A DNA stretch of 64,000 bases from Synanceia verrucosa (lineage: Eukaryota; Chordata; Actinopteri; Perciformes; Synanceiidae): NCBI GenBank assembly GCA_029721515.1, contig CM056556.1, positions 19,534,645 through 19,598,644 of the forward strand, given 5' to 3'. A program made the position numbers and the translations under genes. Below, in pieces: positions 60,447 to 64,000 of the stretch (the stretch's first letter is position 1; every line of letters begins with the position of its first letter). The notes below the pieces were generated by a model. That model was not told where the DNA came from. It saw nothing but the letters and a program-made list of their open reading frames with translations, and did no database searches.

Positions 60447-61646
60447 TTAAAGGTGGAGTAGGAGTTCTTTGAAAAATGGTTCTAGCAAGCTATATTTTGA
60501 AAATACACACACCCCTGCCCTTTTTTCAGACCTCCCACCGAGATGCGCATTGCTTGTTCCCAAGCATTCCCAAGCATTCACGGAGGTTCAGGAGCACTGC
60601 ACTGATTAGCTAACTTTAGCTAACTTCTACCTATGGCATCTTCACAGGGAAGACTGTACAACATCATAATGAACCTAAACAAGGAATATTATTATCATTT
60701 CAAGAAATATTTATCTGCATGCTAGATTAAAAGTTGACTTTTCACTTGTTGTTTTGATACGTGTTCTACATTATTTCATTAGCCGCCTCCACACTATCGA
60801 GCCAGCCCTGGCTTGCTGGTGCTTTTTCACTGCAGGGCCAGGGGCTAACGAGGGCCATCTCCGGGCCGTCTTGGTGCTGACGGCCTGCGATTTCTGACCC
60901 GATCGAAAACATGGGGCTTAGTGGTGACAAAAGCAGGGCTAGAGGTTGTGTCAAGATTGGGGTTAGCTGTTAGCTGCGTAGCCTACTGCTATCGATAAAC
61001 AAATAGCCTATCAGTTAGTGAGCTATCTTCCTAGCCTTGTGACGATGTGTTACAGCTGGCATTATGAATGGTTTTGTGGTTAACATACCTCCATTCTTCC
61101 AAGCCTTATGTCTGCTGTTGTAATTTGATTGCTCTTTGCTGTCGTCCCTCATGTAGCCTCCATAACAGAGTAACTGGTCTGATGCTGCTTGCTCATATAC
61201 AAATTGTCTTAAATCCATGCCTGTGCTGATGAATTGACCACCTATCCTGTATGAAAATGTGTTCTATCATAACATTTTCACTAACGCCGTAACCCGGAGG
61301 AGCTAGTAGCTTGACAGTGTGAACACAAATGGTTTCAGGGCATGGGGCTTGTGGCCCAGCGCTATTAGCACTGAGGTAGCTATGGAGGGGTCTATTCGTT
61401 CACGAAGGAGTGCACGTGGATAGTGGGAGGGAGAAGCAAATTGAAGTTTGATGGACGTGTCAGGATCCAATCATTTCGAATTCTATATGATTAGATGTTG
61501 TTTTTCCATGATTTTGTGCTCTAGAGTGGATTAAAATATTTCATTTTTGTGACAAATCTTCTATTTTCCTGGTTGCGGGTGTGAAGAGGTTTTCAAGGGA
61601 TATGCTAAAAAATGCTCCAGAAAAAGATCTCCTACTCCACCTTTAA
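60447..61646. mobile_element. TTAA-flanked nonautonomous DNA element, 1200 bp
   Basis: TTAA occurs at both borders (60447-60450, 61643-61646). The adjoining ends AGGTGGAGTAGGAG and CTCCTACTCCACCT are perfectly inverted, and similarity continues inward. TTAA duplication is the mark of piggyBac and Kolobok transposons. No transposase is encoded. Its middle carries 'cagccctggcttgctggtgc' and similar unique text. Confidence 0.75.
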
Positions 61647-62027
61647 CGCCACCCAGAGACTCTTAAAAAAGACTGAACAGCCTTTATGAGCTTACAGCTT
61701 TGCATATGTATCACTCTATTATCTATATTGTGTCTGTAAATGAATAAAAAATAAAATTCTCTGGGTTCAATCTTGGCTTCAGTGAACCTGCCCCCTCATG
61801 CACCTCTTATCCCAAGCCTCCCCCTTCTACCGTGTGATAGCAGAGTTTTCAGTCATATTCTTTTGACTTATTCAAGATTTCACCTGCTGTGTTTTTTTTA
61901 TAATCTCAGAAATTCCTGCTCTTGTGAAATTTTGGGGCTGGAAGTGATAAGCGTCTGTTGGTTGGCTTGGTTTGATAAACTCATGGAAATTCTGTCAGGT
62001 GCTAATCGAGACAAGATTAGAGATTAG

Positions 62028-62031
<4 letters not shown>

Positions 62032-62068
<37 letters not shown>
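62032..62068. repeat. (GT)n microsatellite
   Basis: Pure GT repeat. Confidence 0.9.
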
Positions 62069-62070
<2 letters not shown>

Positions 62071-62309
62071 TGCACACACACTCACACATAACTCACCCAG
62101 CTCACCCCATCACACTGTTGATTCACTACTGTCTCGCTCCTCTCTGAGGTTCCTCGGTTGCCCAGCGCTACCATTATCAGTTCTCTGTAAATCAGCCATG
62201 TTTGACGAACCTGCTCTTTCAACCTGGGATCAATACCAGGTCTTTATCTGGCCAGAGCTGGCTAATAAAGCCAAGGCCTCTTATCCACCATCTTGAAGAG
62301 AGAGAAAGA

Positions 62310-62358
<49 letters not shown>
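62310..62358. repeat. (CA)n microsatellite
   Basis: Pure CA repeat. Confidence 0.9.
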
Positions 62359-62361
<3 letters not shown>

Positions 62362-64000
62362 CGATAACCACCTTGATAACTCAAGCAAAAAAAAATACAA
62401 CAGGACCAAACACTCTGTTAACGCCATAACACCAACATCCTCAACCTGACAGAGAGAGCCATTGTATTACTGATTGACAAACACATGCACATACACAGTT
62501 AATCTGTCTTTTGTGGTGTTTATTTCCTCCACTCCCTTCTCAGAATTGCTCTACAGCAGTCTGTATGTCTTTTTTCTTCTTTTTTTTCAAACAAGGTAAT
62601 CATACATGATATCACAGGAAGCTTGATAAAATCCACTTGACCTGATTAGTTTATATGCAACCTTCTTTTGACCTCTAATTGTTGTGCCCTCATTGGTGGC
62701 GAGTGCTTTATAAAAACTGCCAGTCGTTTTTTTAATATGCCAGTATTGTTTTTTCATCAGAATTTGATCAGTAGTGATATAGAGGAAGTGTGCATAAATG
62801 GACAGACGTCATCTCTCCTGGTATCGTCTTAATAAACAGTTAATATGTACACACATGCAGTAGTGCTGCAATGATTAGTGATTAGCTGATTCACTGGTTA
62901 GGTAGCTGACAGAAATGATGATAGTACGTAATAGTTTAAAAAAAAAAGTCAAATATGAAATATTTGCTCACTGTATTTTCTCTTTGAGAATGTGATACTT
63001 TTTGTAAATTAAATGTTTCAGTTGTTTGGACATAAGCAATTGGAGGATGTCAGCTTGTCTATGTGGAGTTTTTTTTAGTATTAATTACAGATCAGAGAGA
63101 TACTGATGGAGAAATATAACAGTAAATGAGAGAGTGAGAGATGCCCTGTCCAGCCCGTCTGGATACAAACAGAGAAACCACGGGATATACTTGCTGTGGA
63201 ATCCCTGATGCTCATGAAAGCTCACCTCTTGTTTTTACACGACTGTTAAATTTTTATTCTCTGCGTGCGGTGATGCCACTTTTCACCAGCTAACAACTAC
63301 ATAGAATGGTGTAAAAAAACGTGAGCACATTTGTTTAGGAATTATTAAAATGAATATTACATTTTTTCATTGGTAATGTGACACAGGTGTGGGTGTTTTT
63401 ACATTTCACATTAAATTAAGTAAATCAATCAAAAAGTGTCAACTGGCCTCGTGTGAAGTATGTTGAAGACTTTTTATCTCTTATCCAAGAGGCCTCTTTT
63501 CTGTCTTCAACTTCACCTGGAGGACTAAGAACCTTCACAGACTAGTAAATCAATTTGTATCAAAGGGCAAAGGGTAGCAAAGGGAAAAAAAAAATATACA
63601 TTTTGATATTACTTCCAACCGTATTGGCATACCTCGGCTCCATTACCACTATTTAACAATATGTAGAAATAACTAATTCTTTTCTAATGATTCATGTGAC
63701 CCAAAGTATATTTTGAACTCCTGCTTTTTTCTTGTCTGGTTTACCGTATGTGCTTCGCTACTTTGATTGTGTATTAGGCTACGAGGTGGTGTGGCTGTGG
63801 ATGCAGTGGCACTGACAGTGGCACTGACAGACAACTGCATTTCTACTGACATGCTGCTTTGAAGTCATGGTATACATCGGAGGACTTGATACTTGATCTT
63901 GTCCATTTCCTTTCTAGCTTAATTTATGCCACCGAATTGACCAAAGTGGAGGTGATGTTGAACCCCAAGCGCGAGTGAACACATTGGTAACGAAAAGATG

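Larger units (their letters stand above)
61940..62380. promoter_or_regulatory. GATA-site-rich stretch in intron 2
   Basis: Sites are GATAAG at 61946-61951, GATAAA at 61973, TTATCAG at 62174, TTATCTG at 62244-62250, CTTATCC near 62280 and, after the CA repeat, CCGATAACC and TTGATAACTC at about 62362-62375. It is interrupted by two microsatellites. A regulatory role is inferred. Confidence 0.35.
57287..64000 (+). other. zfpm1: Start of intron 2 of the zfpm1-like gene
   Basis: The intron begins with GTAAGA and runs off the window. It has three DNA-transposon copies in the first 4.4 kb, then unique DNA with GATA sites (61946-62380), two microsatellites and AT-rich DNA without recognisable genes from about 62430 to 64000. 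The tandem 'gtggcactgaca' near 63808 is minor. Confidence 0.7.

Noticed and set aside
63760..64000. Possible further zfpm1 exon at the window end
   Set aside because: No acceptor followed by a frame with FOG zinc-finger or WGPF-type residues was found.

Overview
The window reads as genomic DNA of a bony fish, most likely a spiny-rayed teleost. The evidence is dense CA/GT, CT and TA microsatellites, fish-type L2 and Rex3/RTE LINEs, a chromodomain Ty3/gypsy remnant, several Tc1 elements, hAT-like and TTAA-flanked DNA elements, and exons separated by introns tens of kilobases long. Almost every ORF is a shadow in repeats.

I can support one host gene, on the plus strand. A short first coding exon (11218-11257, Kozak GCCACCATG, donor GTAAGG) encodes MSRRKQSKPRQIK. 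This is the NuRD-recruiting N-terminus of the Friend-of-GATA zinc-finger cofactors. A 147-base exon (57140-57286) in the compatible phase continues it with R-SLGD and an acidic Ser/Pro-rich stretch. The SLGD continuation fits FOG1 (zfpm1) better than FOG2, although Lys8 is as in mammalian FOG2, so the paralogue is a probable rather than certain call. The later exons with the zinc fingers and the CtBP site are beyond the right edge.

Layout: 1-10.6 kb is upstream DNA, with an L2-type LINE (one in-frame stop in its reverse transcriptase), a Ty3/gypsy tail, a Rex3-type tail, MITE-like pieces and a short SINE-like insertion with a perfect 13-bp target duplication. 10.6-11.26 kb is the CpG-rich promoter, 5' UTR and exon 1. 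11.26-57.14 kb is intron 1 (about 45.9 kb). 57.29-64 kb is the start of intron 2, where a hAT-like element (54 bases after the exon 2 donor), a Tc1 element with both terminal repeats and a 1.2-kb TTAA-flanked element lie almost end to end.

The most interesting biology is in the non-repeat part of intron 1 and in intron 2. These contain tight clusters of GATA sites, best at 38941-39062, 31575-31657, 45473-45498, 16761-16827, 15565-15700 and 24048-24249. FOG1 is the obligate partner of GATA factors, so these are candidate enhancers through which GATA factors control their own cofactor. Other structural oddities are a 316-bp near-perfect palindrome (33375-33690), a 364-bp foldback repeat (42733-43096), a 142-bp tandem repeat related to it, and SINE-like elements that share the 3' tail of the Rex3/RTE LINE.
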